Below are positions 1 to 9,311 of a stretch of DNA of 64,000 nucleotides, one piece after another. The position numbers and the translations under genes are program-made. This stretch comes from Planctomycetota bacterium. Lineage in GTDB: Bacteria > Planctomycetota > UBA8742 > UBA2392. The notes under the pieces are model-generated. The model did not search any database, was not told where the DNA came from, and saw only the letters and a program-made list of their open reading frames with translations. Within the stretch, counting starts at the first letter, position 1, and every line of letters starts with the position of its first letter. The DNA is taken from NCBI GenBank assembly GCA_022071975.1, contig JAJVIO010000035.1:16433-80432 (forward strand). The letters run 5' to 3'.

Positions 1-1174
1 GCGGCAGATTGCGCTTCTCGATCGGCAGGAAGCCGCTGCTGGCGCCGCCCGGGCTGAAGGCCATCGGGTTTCCCTCGTAGCCGCCCGCCGCCTGCACCAG
101 CTCTTCCAACGTCGCGCCGAGGGGCAGCTCGTACACACCCGGCTTCTTCACGTGGCCGCTGATGCAGTACAGCTTGCTGCCGGCCTCAGTACGGCCGTGG
201 GCTTTGAACGCCTCGCCGCCGTGGCTGATGATGTAGGGTACACAGGCGAAGGTTTCGACGTTGCTGATCAGGGTGGGCTTGCCACGGAAGCCGACCTCGA
301 ACGGGAAGGGCGGCTTCAGGCGCGGCATGCCACGCTTGCCCTCCATGCTTTCCAGCAGCGCTGTTTCCTCGCCGCAGATGTAGGCGCCGTGGCCGCGGTG
401 GAAGTGCCAGTTCCAGTCCTGCACATGGGGTGCGGCCTGTTTCAGGGCCTGCTGCACCGCCTCGGCTTCGGCGTTGAATTCGCCGCGTATGTAGAAGTAG
501 ATGTCCTTCGCGCCCACCACCAGGGCGGCGATCGCCATGCCCTCGATCAGCTTGTCGGCGCGGCGCAGCATGGTTTCGCGGTCTTTGAAGGTCGCGGGCT
601 CGGCCTCGTCGGCGTTGCAGATCACGTAACGCACCGGGTCTTTCTGCCCGGCCACGCCCTTCCATTTGATGTGGGCCGGGAAGCCCGCGCCGCCACGCCC
701 CTGCAGGCCGGAGTCTTCCAGCGCCTTGATGATCGCCTCAGGGCCCATGGTGCGCGCCTTCTTGAGCGCGCCGAAGCTGAAATCGTGCTTGCCGCCCAGG
801 TTGATGGGCAGCTTGTCGTCGGCGGGCGTGATGCTGCGGGTTTGCCGGCTGGCGTCGAACACTTTCAGTGATTCATCCAGGGCCGCGGGGGCGCGGTCGC
901 ACTGGCCCAGGCAGCTGACTTCCTCTACTTCCTTGCCCTTGGCGCGCAGGTCGGCCGCCAGCTGGTCGCTGCCCATGATGCGGCAGGACAGGCCGTTGCA
1001 CACACGAACGCGGGGCCCGCCCTTGAGCAGTGTGTAGAAAGTGCCGGCACCCCAGATTTCAGCCTCGGGCACGCCTGCCTGCTGGCTGACGCGGCGGACG
1101 TTTTCCTCGGTGACGCCGCCCAGTTCCTCCAGCAGCGGCAGCACGTGTTCGCGGTCGGCAGTTTTCTTCAACAT
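1..1174 (-). CDS. NADH-oxidising flavoprotein, NuoE-NuoF fusion (partial)
   Basis: Runs off the left edge; 391 residues are visible from ATG 1174. The N-terminal part is a thioredoxin-like 2Fe-2S domain with C59-x4-C64 and C88-x3-C92, the NuoE spacing. It is followed by a NuoF-type NADH/FMN domain with GRGGAGFP at 159-166 and NADEAEP near 188-194. The family oxidises NADH on FMN and passes electrons to iron-sulfur clusters in complex I, bidirectional hydrogenase (HoxF) or NAD-linked formate dehydrogenase (FdsB). A single-chain NuoE-NuoF order is typical of HoxF and FdsB-like proteins, although some complex I operons also fuse them. The missing C-terminus should carry the 4Fe-4S cysteines. The partner complex cannot be decided from what is visible. 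Confidence 0.88.
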   Translation of the reverse strand, partial: MLKKTADREHVLPLLEELGGVTEENVRRVSQQAGVPEAEIWGAGTFYTLLKGGPRVRVCNGLSCRIMGSDQLAADLRAKGKEVEEVSCLGQCDRAPAALDESLKVFDASRQTRSITPADDKLPINLGGKHDFSFGALKKARTMGPEAIIKALEDSGLQGRGGAGFPAHIKWKGVAGQKDPVRYVICNADEAEPATFKDRETMLRRADKLIEGMAIAALVVGAKDIYFYIRGEFNAEAEAVQQALKQAAPHVQDWNWHFHRGHGAYICGEETALLESMEGKRGMPRLKPPFPFEVGFRGKPTLISNVETFACVPYIISHGGEAFKAHGRTEAGSKLYCISGHVKKPGVYELPLGATLEELVQAAGGYEGNPMAFSPGGASSGFLPIEKRNLP

Positions 1175-1260
1175 GAGCTGCCCTTCGAATAGCTGAGGCG
1201 AAAGGCCGTATCATAACCACAATTCGTTCCATGTGGCCATGCCGCATTAAAGATTGTCAC

Positions 1261-1277
1261 GTTAACGCCAAGTTAAC
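1261..1277. promoter_or_regulatory. Palindromic dyad between divergent genes
   Basis: GTTAAC occurs twice, separated by GCCAA. Because GTTAAC is itself palindromic the 17-bp site has dyad symmetry. It lies in the 271-bp divergent region between the NuoE-NuoF gene and the secreted protein at 1446. A dimeric repressor site is plausible, but no regulator is identified. Confidence 0.3.
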
Positions 1278-1445
1278 AAAGCACTTGCGACATTGCTGAC
1301 GAGTGTTGGCAACTTGGCTGAGTTTCCGACATTTCCACGAGCGGGTGGACCAAGTGTGGAACACCGCCACGCGCATTCCGAGACTTTCCTTGCAGGCTAC
1401 CCCCACTACACCCACAATCGTGGCCGTGCGGGCAGGAGGTTTGAT

Positions 1446-2489
1446 ATGCACAAATTGTTGCTGGTGCTGCTGGCGAGCTTCGCCGGCTGTCTGTTCCTGC
1501 CGGGACCGGCGCCGGTGAACGCCAAAGACGAAAAGAAAGCAGAGAAGGACAACTTTCGTCTGTACCGGATCGCAGGCCGCAAGTGGATGCTGCACCGGAT
1601 CCCTGCCACGGGCCAGGAAGGCGGGGACACCTCGCCGACCTTTCACAGCTACGAAGTTCGCAATGTGTACGAGGATCGGGCCGAAGTCGCGGAGGTCACG
1701 CTGGACGAAGGCAAAAAGGCCCCCGAGGGCGCCAACTTCGTGGTGAAGGTCAACTTTTCCGATGACGCGCCGCAACTGAAGGACCCGATCGGCTACACCA
1801 AGAGCAAGCAGGAGAAGCTTAAGACAGACGCCGGCACCTTCGACTGCATCCTGTGGGTAAGCCTGGGCCGTGAAGACGGCGACTCGCGCATCTGGCGCAG
1901 CATCGACTTCCCGGGCTTGATCGTGAAACAGAGCGACCGTTTCGGCACCCGCACCCTGGTGGAGTTCACCTGGGTCGAAGGTGACCCCGGCTACAAGGCG
2001 CCGGGCAAGAAGAAAAAGAAGAAGGACGACGACCCCGAAGAAATCGACCCCAAGCGCCTCTTCAGCAGCAAGGGCACAACCTGGGTGCACCATATCGACA
2101 CAGCCCGGGGTGAGCGCGGCACCCGCAGCATTGAGGTGCAGCAATACCAGGTCACCAAAGTCAGCGAAGAGGGCTGCGAGGTCGAGATCACCAAGCTGAC
2201 CCAGCTGCTGGAGAAGATCAAAGGCGAAGAGCCCCGGAAACTTGAAATCAAGTTCGACGACACCTTCAGCGCCAATCTCGAACCCGCCGAGCGCTCACGC
2301 GTCGAGCGCACGGAGCTACGCATCACCGATGTGGGCCTGTTCGAATGCACGGTTTACCTCTACAAAGATGAAGAAGGGCGCGAGGCTCGCGCCTGGTACG
2401 CCAAGGAGTGGCCGGGCCTGGTGGTGCGCCGCGTGATCGAAGGCGAGAACTACAGCCAGGTCACCAGGATCATCAAATTTGAAGAATAG
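1446..2489 (+). CDS. Secreted protein with two copies of a W/FPGL beta domain
   Basis: 347 aa from ATG 1446, preceded by AGGAGGT; upstream in-frame starts lack a ribosome site. Residues 1-26 form a Sec signal peptide ending near NAKDE. The rest is two related halves (about 35-175 and 205-347) joined by a lysine-rich linker near 185-195. Each half contains a G-x-F-[DE]-C strand followed by W-x4-[FW]-PGL-x-V-[KR]. The same pattern ends the EF-hand protein encoded next, so the two genes share a domain and probably a compartment. I do not recognise a named family. The function is unknown; an envelope or periplasmic structural or binding role is likely. Confidence 0.8.
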   Translation: MHKLLLVLLASFAGCLFLPGPAPVNAKDEKKAEKDNFRLYRIAGRKWMLHRIPATGQEGGDTSPTFHSYEVRNVYEDRAEVAEVTLDEGKKAPEGANFVVKVNFSDDAPQLKDPIGYTKSKQEKLKTDAGTFDCILWVSLGREDGDSRIWRSIDFPGLIVKQSDRFGTRTLVEFTWVEGDPGYKAPGKKKKKKDDDPEEIDPKRLFSSKGTTWVHHIDTARGERGTRSIEVQQYQVTKVSEEGCEVEITKLTQLLEKIKGEEPRKLEIKFDDTFSANLEPAERSRVERTELRITDVGLFECTVYLYKDEEGREARAWYAKEWPGLVVRRVIEGENYSQVTRIIKFEE

Positions 2490-2546
2490 CGCCGGCTTGG
2501 CTCGCCCGTGGGGCGGCGCAGCCGACGCAGGAAAACGGAGAGAAGT

Positions 2547-4097
2547 ATGAACTGGAAGGTGTGGGCATGCTTTGCGGCGGCCGCCATGTTCGGCGGGGCG
2601 CTGCACGCGCAGATGGAAGGCGACGAGACGGAAGAAACCGTCAATTACCTGATGGAGATGCTGGACGGCGACGGCGACGGCAAGATCACCAAGGCCGAGC
2701 TGAAGACAGCCGCAGAGGCTGACGCCGAGGGCGGCACGGAGTCCGAGAAGCTGGAAACCTACGGCAGCTACCTGCTCGAGTTCCTGGCCGAGGACGCCAA
2801 TGACGATGAAGTCGTCACTCGCGACGAGCTGAAGACCTTCTTGAAGAACTCCGAAGAAGGCAAGAAGGGCAAGATCAGCGCCAAGGACTGGGAGACCTAC
2901 ACCAAGGAGTATCTCGACCCGGGCTTCGCGGCGGAACTCAAGAACTACGATAAGGACAACGACTCGGCGATCAGCCGCAAAGAAGCCGAGGCCATCGAAG
3001 ACTTCCCCGAGGAGGCCTTCACCCAGCTCGATGCCGACAAGGACGGCAAGATCACGGCCGCCGAGTACAAGCAGTTCATCCGCACCGCCATGGCGGAGAG
3101 CTACGAGATCGAGGGTGATGCCGCCAAGCCCGAGCCGGAGAAGCTGGAAGTGCCCGAGAAAGTGAAACAGAACTTCTCGAAGGCGGACGGCGACGGCGAC
3201 GGCTTCATCAGCAAGGCGGAGATGAAGAAGGCCATGGCCGAGGGCCAGGCTAACCGCGCCTACTGGTGGGGCGTGTACATCGCGTTCCTGTCGATGGACA
3301 CCAACGACGACCTGAAGGTGGACATCAACGAGTACTACGTCTACGGCAAGGATGAGAACGAGGGCAAGGCCCACGTGTTCTATCCCAAGGACAAGACCGA
3401 GGCGATGACCGAAATCTGGGCCGACCTCGACGGCGACAAGGACGGCAAAGTCACCCAGGCAGAGTTCAGCAAGCTGTTCCCCAGCGGTGAAGGCTATGAC
3501 AGCGCCGAAGAGTTCAAAGGCATGGACGCCGACAACAGCGGCGATGTCTCGAAGGACGAAATGTGGGACGCGCTGAAGCCCCAGTTCGCGAAGGGCTTCA
3601 AGTTCCCCGACAAGGACAAAGACGGCAGCACCAGCAACGCCGGGGGCGACAACAGCGGCGGAGAAATCAACAAGGAAGCCTTCGCTCTCTACACCAAGGT
3701 CGGCCGCAGTTGGACGACCAAGACCACTGCCAACTACGGCGGGATCGAAATGGTGACCTATACCAAGACCGAGGTGCTCGAGGTCGGCGACGATTTCGCC
3801 AAGATCAAGACCACAGTCCTGGACAAAGACAAGAAGGAGATGATGCCCGGGACGGAAACCAAGATCAGCTTCCGCGTGGCCTCTGGATCCGGCGGTACCG
3901 CGCCCGAGGTGAAGACGGAGGAAGAAACCATCAAGGTGGAAGCCGGCGAGTACGAGTGCGTCAAGGTGACCGTGGAAGCCGCGGGCACCAAGACCACCAG
4001 CTGGACCGCCAAGAAGTTCCCCGGCCTGCTGGTGAAGTCCAGCAGTGAAGGCGGCGGCGGCAAGAGCAGCACTGAGCTGGTCGAGTTCAAGGAGTAA
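2547..4097 (+). CDS. Secreted multi-EF-hand protein with C-terminal W/FPGL domain
   Basis: 516 aa from ATG 2547 after GGAGAGAAGT. A signal peptide covers residues 1-21. EF-hand loops with the D-x-[DN]-x-[DG]-x-[IV]-x3-E pattern are visible at about 40-51, 83-94, 135-146, 162-173, 214-225, 251-262, 295-306 and 327-338, and an irregular acidic segment at 355-378 may be a ninth. The C-terminal 130 residues repeat the G-x-Y-E-C and W-x4-FPGL motif found twice in the upstream protein. This looks like an exported calcium-binding scaffold. It probably shares a transcript with the gene 57 bp upstream and is followed by a clear terminator. Confidence 0.9.
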   Translation: MNWKVWACFAAAAMFGGALHAQMEGDETEETVNYLMEMLDGDGDGKITKAELKTAAEADAEGGTESEKLETYGSYLLEFLAEDANDDEVVTRDELKTFLKNSEEGKKGKISAKDWETYTKEYLDPGFAAELKNYDKDNDSAISRKEAEAIEDFPEEAFTQLDADKDGKITAAEYKQFIRTAMAESYEIEGDAAKPEPEKLEVPEKVKQNFSKADGDGDGFISKAEMKKAMAEGQANRAYWWGVYIAFLSMDTNDDLKVDINEYYVYGKDENEGKAHVFYPKDKTEAMTEIWADLDGDKDGKVTQAEFSKLFPSGEGYDSAEEFKGMDADNSGDVSKDEMWDALKPQFAKGFKFPDKDKDGSTSNAGGDNSGGEINKEAFALYTKVGRSWTTKTTANYGGIEMVTYTKTEVLEVGDDFAKIKTTVLDKDKKEMMPGTETKISFRVASGSGGTAPEVKTEEETIKVEAGEYECVKVTVEAAGTKTTSWTAKKFPGLLVKSSSEGGGGKSSTELVEFKE

Positions 4098-4117
4098 CAC
4101 AGCACGAAATGCACTTG

Positions 4118-4149
4118 GGGCCGGGCCTTTGTGCCCGGCCCTTTTCTTT
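4118..4149 (+). terminator. Rho-independent terminator
   Basis: A 9-bp perfect stem GGGCCGGGC / GCCCGGCCC with a 6-nt loop is followed by TTTTCTTT. It lies 20 bp after the EF-hand gene. Confidence 0.85.
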
Positions 4150-4309
4150 GCACCGCTACGTCCGGTAACGGCTCTATTTCGCCCCGCGCGGATTTTCTTC
4201 AAAGTCGCAAAAGCCTCCCTGCCGAATGCAGGACTACCGCCCGGAGCCCGTGCTTCGGCGGATGAACCGCCACCCAACGTCGCAAGACGCAGCTGACAAG
4301 GAGGACCCC

Positions 4310-5059
4310 ATGACCAAAAGCCGCATTTCCATGATGGTTGCCGCGGCCGGTCTCGTGCTGGTAGGGCTGCTCGCCGCCGCCCTGTTCACCCCCAGTGACG
4401 AGGAACCGGCGACGGAGCAGACGTCAGAAGACACCGTGACACCCGTTGAGCCCAAGGCCGTCGAGATGAAGAGCCCGCTGGGCTACGAGCTGACGGTGCC
4501 GAAGATCGAAGAGAAGCCGGCGCCCGAAGTGAAACCCGAGCCCAAGCCGGAAGTAAAACCCGAGCCGGTCAAGCCTTCCGAAGAGGGCGGGGTGATCGAG
4601 TACAAGATCCAGCCCGGCGACATGATCAGCAAGCTGGCCGCCAAGCACGGCTGCACCAGCGAAGATATCTACAAGCTGAACGACGGCCTGAACAAGGACA
4701 CCGCCAGCAAGATTCGGGTGGGCCAGACCATCCGCATCCCGGTCGGCAAAAAAGGCGCTGAGGCCGTGGCGAACGCGGGTACGACGCAGCCCCAGCCGAG
4801 CGGCGACTACTTCCCCAAGCGCACGGTAGTGGCTGAGCCCGGCGACACCGCGTTCCAGCTCGCGATCGAGTACTACGGAGCGCGCAACCTGTTCCGCAAG
4901 ATCATGGATGCCAATCCGACCCTGGATTGGGGCGACCGCCTGAAGGGCGGCGAACAAGTGGTACTGCCCGAGCACGGCACAGCACCTGCAACGGCAAGCA
5001 AGGACAAGCCCGCGGAAACCACAGTTGAACGCGACAGCCTGATCCCGCCGCGCAAGTAA
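4310..5059 (+). CDS. Membrane-anchored LysM protein
   Basis: 249 aa from ATG 4310 with AAGGAGG upstream. One N-terminal membrane segment (about residues 8-26) leads into a Pro/Glu/Lys-rich stretch (about 60-95) that probably spans the periplasm. A canonical LysM domain follows, beginning YKIQPGDMISKLAAKHG and ending GQTIRIP. A second, weaker LysM-like stretch begins VVAEPGDTAFQLA. LysM domains bind N-acetylglucosamine polymers, so peptidoglycan attachment is the likely role. No catalytic domain is visible. The gene stands alone between two terminators. Confidence 0.85.
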   Translation: MTKSRISMMVAAAGLVLVGLLAAALFTPSDEEPATEQTSEDTVTPVEPKAVEMKSPLGYELTVPKIEEKPAPEVKPEPKPEVKPEPVKPSEEGGVIEYKIQPGDMISKLAAKHGCTSEDIYKLNDGLNKDTASKIRVGQTIRIPVGKKGAEAVANAGTTQPQPSGDYFPKRTVVAEPGDTAFQLAIEYYGARNLFRKIMDANPTLDWGDRLKGGEQVVLPEHGTAPATASKDKPAETTVERDSLIPPRK

Positions 5060-5077
5060 CGCACCGGCCTTAATCAA

Positions 5078-5105
5078 AACGCCCCCGCCAACCGGCGGGG
5101 GCGTT
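5078..5105. terminator. Bidirectional terminator hairpin
   Basis: A perfect 12-bp stem with a 4-nt loop (AACGCCCCCGCC / GGCGGGGGCGTT) lies between the convergent LysM and response regulator genes. Confidence 0.75.
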
Positions 5106-5115
5106 CGCGTTGAGG

Positions 5116-5583
5116 CTAGTTCGCGCTGGGGGGCGGCACTTTCACGAAGTGGGCCCAGAACTGGCCCAGCGCGCTCAGCAGTTCCACGAACTTTTCGTAC
5201 TCGGCCGGCTTGGTGACGAACGCGCTTGCGCCGCGCGCGTAGCTGGCGGTGGCATCCGCGTCCGCATTGCTGGTGGTCAGCACCGTCACCGGGATGTGCG
5301 CCAGTTTCGCATCCGACTTCAGCCGCGACAGGAACTCGTGGCCGTTCATGCGCGGCATGTTCAGGTCAAGCAGCACGATATCCGGCAGCGGATTCGCCGC
5401 CCGGTCCGCGTATTCGCCCTCACCGCGCAGGTACTGCAGCGCGGCCACGCCGTCGTCCACCACGCGCAGATCCGCCTCAAGCGTCGAGTCCTCGAGGGCT
5501 CGACGCGTCAAGGCCTGCTGCACGGGGCTGTCCTCCACCAGCAGGATCGTGAATGGACGCGTCTGTGTTGAAGCCTCGCTCAT
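5116..5583 (-). CDS. Single-domain response regulator (Rcp1-like)
   Basis: 155 aa receiver-only protein. Acidic pocket E17-D18, phospho-acceptor D73 in LLDLNMP, T103 in TVLTTS and K125 in TKP are all present. The long insert before the acceptor (LRGEGEYADRAANPLPD) is typical of the Rcp1/phytochrome-associated subfamily. There is no output domain, so it probably signals by protein-protein contact. Its ATG overlaps the stop of the histidine kinase by 4 nt, which makes the pair translationally coupled and almost certainly cognate. Confidence 0.93.
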   Translation of the reverse strand: MSEASTQTRPFTILLVEDSPVQQALTRRALEDSTLEADLRVVDDGVAALQYLRGEGEYADRAANPLPDIVLLDLNMPRMNGHEFLSRLKSDAKLAHIPVTVLTTSNADADATASYARGASAFVTKPAEYEKFVELLSALGQFWAHFVKVPPPSAN

Positions 5584-7334
5584 GCCTCTCCTGGTCTCAC
5601 CGCGGGCAGCGTCAACCGGAAACGGCTGCCTTGCCCCGGCGTGGAACTGACCTCGATGCTGCCGCCGTGGCGTTCCACTATCTTACGGCATACCGACAGC
5701 CCGATGCCAGACCCATCGTACTTGCCAACACCGTGCAGCCGCGTAAAGGGTTTGAATATCCGGTCCAGGTACTGCTCTTCAATACCGATGCCGTTGTCAC
5801 AAACCTCGACCCGCACCAGCTTACCGTCGGGCTCGGCGCGGATCGTGACCACCGGCGCTGCCCCCGGCCGTTGAAACTTCAGCCCGTTCGCTACCAGGTT
5901 CTGCAGCACCCGCCCGATCTGCATCTCATCGCCCAATACCTTCGGCAGCCCGTTGTACTCGATACGGCCGCCGGTTTCCTCCATGCGCGCGCGCAGGTCG
6001 CCTGCGACGCGTTTCATCACCTGCTGCAGGTCCACTTCGTCCAGCTTCAGTTCACGGTGACCGGAGCGGGAGTACTCGAGCAGGTCAGTGATCAACCGCT
6101 GCATACGCAGGCTGGCGCTCAGGATCGCCGCCAGGTCCTCATCGGCGCGCTTGGGCAGGTTGCCGCCGAGGTCGGCCTTCAGCAACCCGCAGTACGTGCT
6201 CATGGTTCTCAGCGGCTCCTGCAGGTCGTGGCTGGCGACGTAGTTGAATTCGTCCAGTTCGGTGACCAGCCGCTCCAGCTCGAGGTTCTGCTTCTGCAGC
6301 TGCTCTGCTTGTTGCCTCTCGAGGGCCTGGGCGCGCACGCGCTCGCTGATGTCGCGCACGAAGAGGCTTACGCGCGGCGAGCCTTCATAGTCATATGCGC
6401 TCACCGTGAACGAGAGCGGGAAATCCTTGCCGTCCTTGTGGCGCCCGTGCCACACGCGGTCAAACGGCCCCGTCGGCTTGCGGCGCGCGTAGCCGGCCAG
6501 CACCTGCAGGCGATCGCCGCTGTGGTGCTGGAACAGCTCGGGCAGCAGCAGGTCCACGTTGCGGCCCACGATCTCGTCGTGCTTCCAGCCGAACAGTTTT
6601 TCCATCGCCGGGTTCACGGCCTGCACGATGCCGCCCACCGCCACGATGATGATGGCGTCAGCGGCGCCATCCAGGATGGCGCGGGCGCGCCGTTCCTGGT
6701 GTCGCAGGTCCTCTTCCAGCTCTTTGGTTTCGGTGATGTCGCTGGCGTACAGCACGCCGGTCGAGTGGCCGGGCACGCCGCGCATATGGCAGATGTACCA
6801 GCGTCTCCCCCACTCCACTTGGCGCGGCTCGAGCACGCCGGCGCGGATGCACTGGCGCGCGTCGTCCAACGTCATGCCGGGCAGCAGGTCGGTGATCAGC
6901 CGCCCCTGCAAGGCTGCACCGCCGATCAGTTCGCTGGCAGCGCGGTTGCCCCGCACTACCCGGCCCTCAGCATCGAAGCGCAGCACAGGGCCGGGATACA
7001 GCTCGGGGAACAGCTCTTCTTCGCGCAGGCTGGCCTCGGCTTTTTCCCGCCGGGCCACCTGCTCGGCCAGCAGCTGCCCGGTGTTCCGGAGGTCGCTGCG
7101 GCTGGCGTCCACGTCGCGCTCGATACGGCGCAGGCGCCAGGTCACGGCCGCGAACACCAGCACCACCAGGGCGCAGAAGCCGAACACCGTGCCCCACACC
7201 AGCAGGTTGCTGCCGGCGCCGGGCACGAAGGCGGTCACGCCCACCAGCACGGCAAAGGCCAGCGCGGCGCCCAGCGCGAAGGCGTAGTACCAGCTGAGCT
7301 TGCGGCGGATTTCCGTAATGCGCTTGTCGGCCAT
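5580..7334 (-). CDS. Membrane PAS-PAS sensor histidine kinase
   Basis: 584 aa from ATG 7334; a TTG six codons upstream is possible, and neither has a clear ribosome site. Two membrane helices lie at about 15-65, a coiled segment at 70-105, then two PAS domains (about 110-205 and 215-335; the second has DISERVR at its end). The HisKA helix carries H369 in ASHDLQEPLR, and the ATPase domain has N-box LQNLVANG, G1 DNGIGI, F-box FKPF and G2 GSGIGLS. It autophosphorylates and should pass the phosphate to the coupled receiver protein downstream. The very short periplasmic loop suggests sensing through PAS rather than an external ligand. Confidence 0.93.
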   Translation of the reverse strand: MADKRITEIRRKLSWYYAFALGAALAFAVLVGVTAFVPGAGSNLLVWGTVFGFCALVVLVFAAVTWRLRRIERDVDASRSDLRNTGQLLAEQVARREKAEASLREEELFPELYPGPVLRFDAEGRVVRGNRAASELIGGAALQGRLITDLLPGMTLDDARQCIRAGVLEPRQVEWGRRWYICHMRGVPGHSTGVLYASDITETKELEEDLRHQERRARAILDGAADAIIIVAVGGIVQAVNPAMEKLFGWKHDEIVGRNVDLLLPELFQHHSGDRLQVLAGYARRKPTGPFDRVWHGRHKDGKDFPLSFTVSAYDYEGSPRVSLFVRDISERVRAQALERQQAEQLQKQNLELERLVTELDEFNYVASHDLQEPLRTMSTYCGLLKADLGGNLPKRADEDLAAILSASLRMQRLITDLLEYSRSGHRELKLDEVDLQQVMKRVAGDLRARMEETGGRIEYNGLPKVLGDEMQIGRVLQNLVANGLKFQRPGAAPVVTIRAEPDGKLVRVEVCDNGIGIEEQYLDRIFKPFTRLHGVGKYDGSGIGLSVCRKIVERHGGSIEVSSTPGQGSRFRLTLPAVRPGEA

Positions 7335-7406
7335 GGCCGACAGTTTGACCAAAAGCAGGCGCGCCCGCCACTGGGGCGGGCGCGTCAGATTTCTACGCGG
7401 GTTACG

Positions 7407-8453
7407 CTACCATCCTCGCGTTGACCAGGCGAAGCCCAGGGTGAAGGTGAAGCGGAAATCGTGGTGTTTGAATTTCTCGGGCGGCAGGTTGTCCCAGGCG
7501 TGCTCAATCAGCAGGCCGGCGGTGACGAAACTGCCCAGCTTGTGCTCGATCAGCAGCGACTGGTTGCCCGTAAGGTTCTTGGACTCGTCGAAGTCGAACA
7601 TCAGGGCGCCCTTGTAGTTCACGTGCAGCATGCCGCTGGGGCTGGACCAGTCGAACTCGGTCATCAGGCGCGCGCCCAGGTATCCGCGGTCCTCGGCGCC
7701 GGCGATCTGGTCCTCGTAAGTGTAGGTCAGGTGCGCGCCGACGTGCCAGGTCAGGCGCTCCTGGCGCAGGATGTAGTAGCCGGGGCCAAGGCCGGTGACG
7801 CTGCGGTAGTGGTAGCCCGCGAACTCGTTGAAGTACAGGTCTTCGGTGAAGTCGATGGTGAGGTTGAAGTCGAAGATGTAACGGTACAGGTAGCCGATAT
7901 GGTGCTTGCGTTCGCGAACCGGCTCTTCCTCCAGGTTGCGATCCTGGAAGTAGCTGCCGCGGCCGAACAGCGTCATGAAATTACGCTTGCCGGTGCGCTT
8001 GATGTCGAAGCGGTAACCGAGGCTGTAGGTTCGGGTGTTGCCCTCGGTCCACGAGAATGTCCCCAGCGCGCTGACGTCCCACACGGCGCGGTCGTCGGGC
8101 AGGGTTTCGTCGATGCCTTTAAGCCCGGCCAGCGACTCGACGTCGAGCTCGCCGGCTTCCAGCTTCACGACGAGCTTGCCGTCGCGGGTGCTCAGCTCGG
8201 CCTCCTGTTGCGCCTTGATGTCGTCGCCGGTGCGGATACGCGCCTTGCGCGTGGTATCCAGGCTCAGGCTCGCCACTTTATCAACGGGCACCTTCACGGC
8301 GCCGGCCGACTTTGTGGTGAAGTGCACTTCACCGTTCTCCAGCTTCTCGAAGGTGCCAACCAGCTTGTCGCCGTCGGTGGTGGTCAGTTCGTCCGCCGCC
8401 AGGGGCGCGGCCAGCATCAGCAGCATGGCCAGCAGAATGTACGCGATCCTCAC
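7407..8453 (-). CDS. DUF481 outer-membrane beta-barrel protein (YdiY-like)
   Basis: 348 aa from GTG 8453, chosen because AAGGAG lies 6 nt upstream and the start is followed at once by a signal peptide (RIAYILLAMLLMLAAPLAA); in-frame ATGs further upstream lack this. Residues 20-115 form a small beta domain (LTTTDGDKLVGTF). The rest alternates short amphipathic strands rich in Tyr/Phe/Trp (YSLGYRFDIKR, YLYRYIFDF) and resembles the DUF481 family of putative salt-induced barrels. The last strand ends FTFTLGFAWSTRGW. The substrate is unknown. It stands alone on its strand. Confidence 0.82.
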   Translation of the reverse strand: MRIAYILLAMLLMLAAPLAADELTTTDGDKLVGTFEKLENGEVHFTTKSAGAVKVPVDKVASLSLDTTRKARIRTGDDIKAQQEAELSTRDGKLVVKLEAGELDVESLAGLKGIDETLPDDRAVWDVSALGTFSWTEGNTRTYSLGYRFDIKRTGKRNFMTLFGRGSYFQDRNLEEEPVRERKHHIGYLYRYIFDFNLTIDFTEDLYFNEFAGYHYRSVTGLGPGYYILRQERLTWHVGAHLTYTYEDQIAGAEDRGYLGARLMTEFDWSSPSGMLHVNYKGALMFDFDESKNLTGNQSLLIEHKLGSFVTAGLLIEHAWDNLPPEKFKHHDFRFTFTLGFAWSTRGW

Positions 8454-8683
8454 TACACGCTCCTTTTCCGGATTCTGAGTCGTCTGTTCAAACTCCGTGA
8501 CAGTCACCGGCCATCCAGGCTTGCGCCAGTGGGCCGTCTGAACGCATTTGCTGCATAACTTCAATGACCTGCTTCTGTCCAGTGCGTCAGCCCGTATCTC
8601 GAATCTCGGGTGCCGCTCAAACGGCGGCAGCCACCGTGCGCTTCCCGCTAAGTTCAGATTTTTTGATCCGGGTGGCGCGAGCA

Positions 8684-9220
8684 TCAGCCGCCGCATGGGG
8701 AGTTGGCGGGGGCGGCGTCGTTGGCGGCCGGTGTGTCGCCCCCGTTGGCCGGAGGCTTCGGGGTCATCTGCTCAATCAGCTGCTTTGAAAGTGCGCGGCT
8801 GTAGCGCCAGGTGCCATCTTCGATCTTCTTGAACACCACCCAGCTGTTTTCGCGGCCTTGTTCCTTGCCGTCTTTCAGCCCGATGTACTGAACCTTGGCC
8901 TGCACCAGCGAATCCGACAGCTGCTGGGCGTCGCTGAATTCCAGTTTCCACTTGATGCCCTGTTTCTCGCTGGCCTGGAAGTTGGCGCGAAACTGAGCGA
9001 GCACAGCTTCGCGCTCCTCGTCAAGCACCACCAGCTCGGCCAGCGTGATGCTGCTGGTCTCGATGGCGCGGGCGTAGGTTTCCGTGACACCTTCCGGCGT
9101 GCTGACATCCGGAATGAAGGTCGCCTCGCGGTTGACCTGGTCTGCGGCGTTTTCACCGCCACCGCAGGCAGCGCAGAGCAGGACAAGCAAGGAAATCAGG
9201 ATCAGGACATGGCTTCGCAT
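8684..9220 (-). CDS. Putative lipoprotein with NTF2-like domain
   Basis: 178 aa from ATG 9220 with GGAAGAG upstream; an earlier in-frame start gives a poor signal sequence. The signal peptide ends in a lipobox-like LLCAAC-GGG. The mature part starts near TPEGVTETYARAIETSS and looks like the alpha+beta fold of NTF2/DUF4878-type lipoproteins. It ends in a short Pro/Ala-rich tail. No catalytic residues are evident and the function is unknown. Confidence 0.7.
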   Translation of the reverse strand: MRSHVLILISLLVLLCAACGGGENAADQVNREATFIPDVSTPEGVTETYARAIETSSITLAELVVLDEEREAVLAQFRANFQASEKQGIKWKLEFSDAQQLSDSLVQAKVQYIGLKDGKEQGRENSWVVFKKIEDGTWRYSRALSKQLIEQMTPKPPANGGDTPAANDAAPANSPCGG

Positions 9221-9265
9221 CGGCTCTTCCTTCGCGGCTGATTGCATACCATACCCAAAATCTAC

Positions 9266-9311
9266 GACCAACTGAACAAGCCCGGCTTTCGCCGGGCTTG
9301 TTCAGTTGGTC
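9266..9311 (-). terminator. 21-bp perfect hairpin after a tRNA tail copy
   Basis: A perfect 21-bp inverted repeat with a TTTC loop. On the minus strand its left arm begins GACCA, the final bases of the adjacent tRNA-Pro tail copy. The same arrangement is seen after tRNA-Pro(TGG) at 38247. A terminator or processing hairpin is likely, although no strong U-tract follows. Confidence 0.7.

Noticed and set aside
2316..4277. 653-codon minus-strand frame over the EF-hand gene
   Set aside because: Antisense of repeated acidic codons; no ribosome site or known motif.
5553..7424. 623-codon plus-strand frame over the histidine kinase
   Set aside because: The minus-strand histidine kinase has all catalytic boxes; this frame has none.
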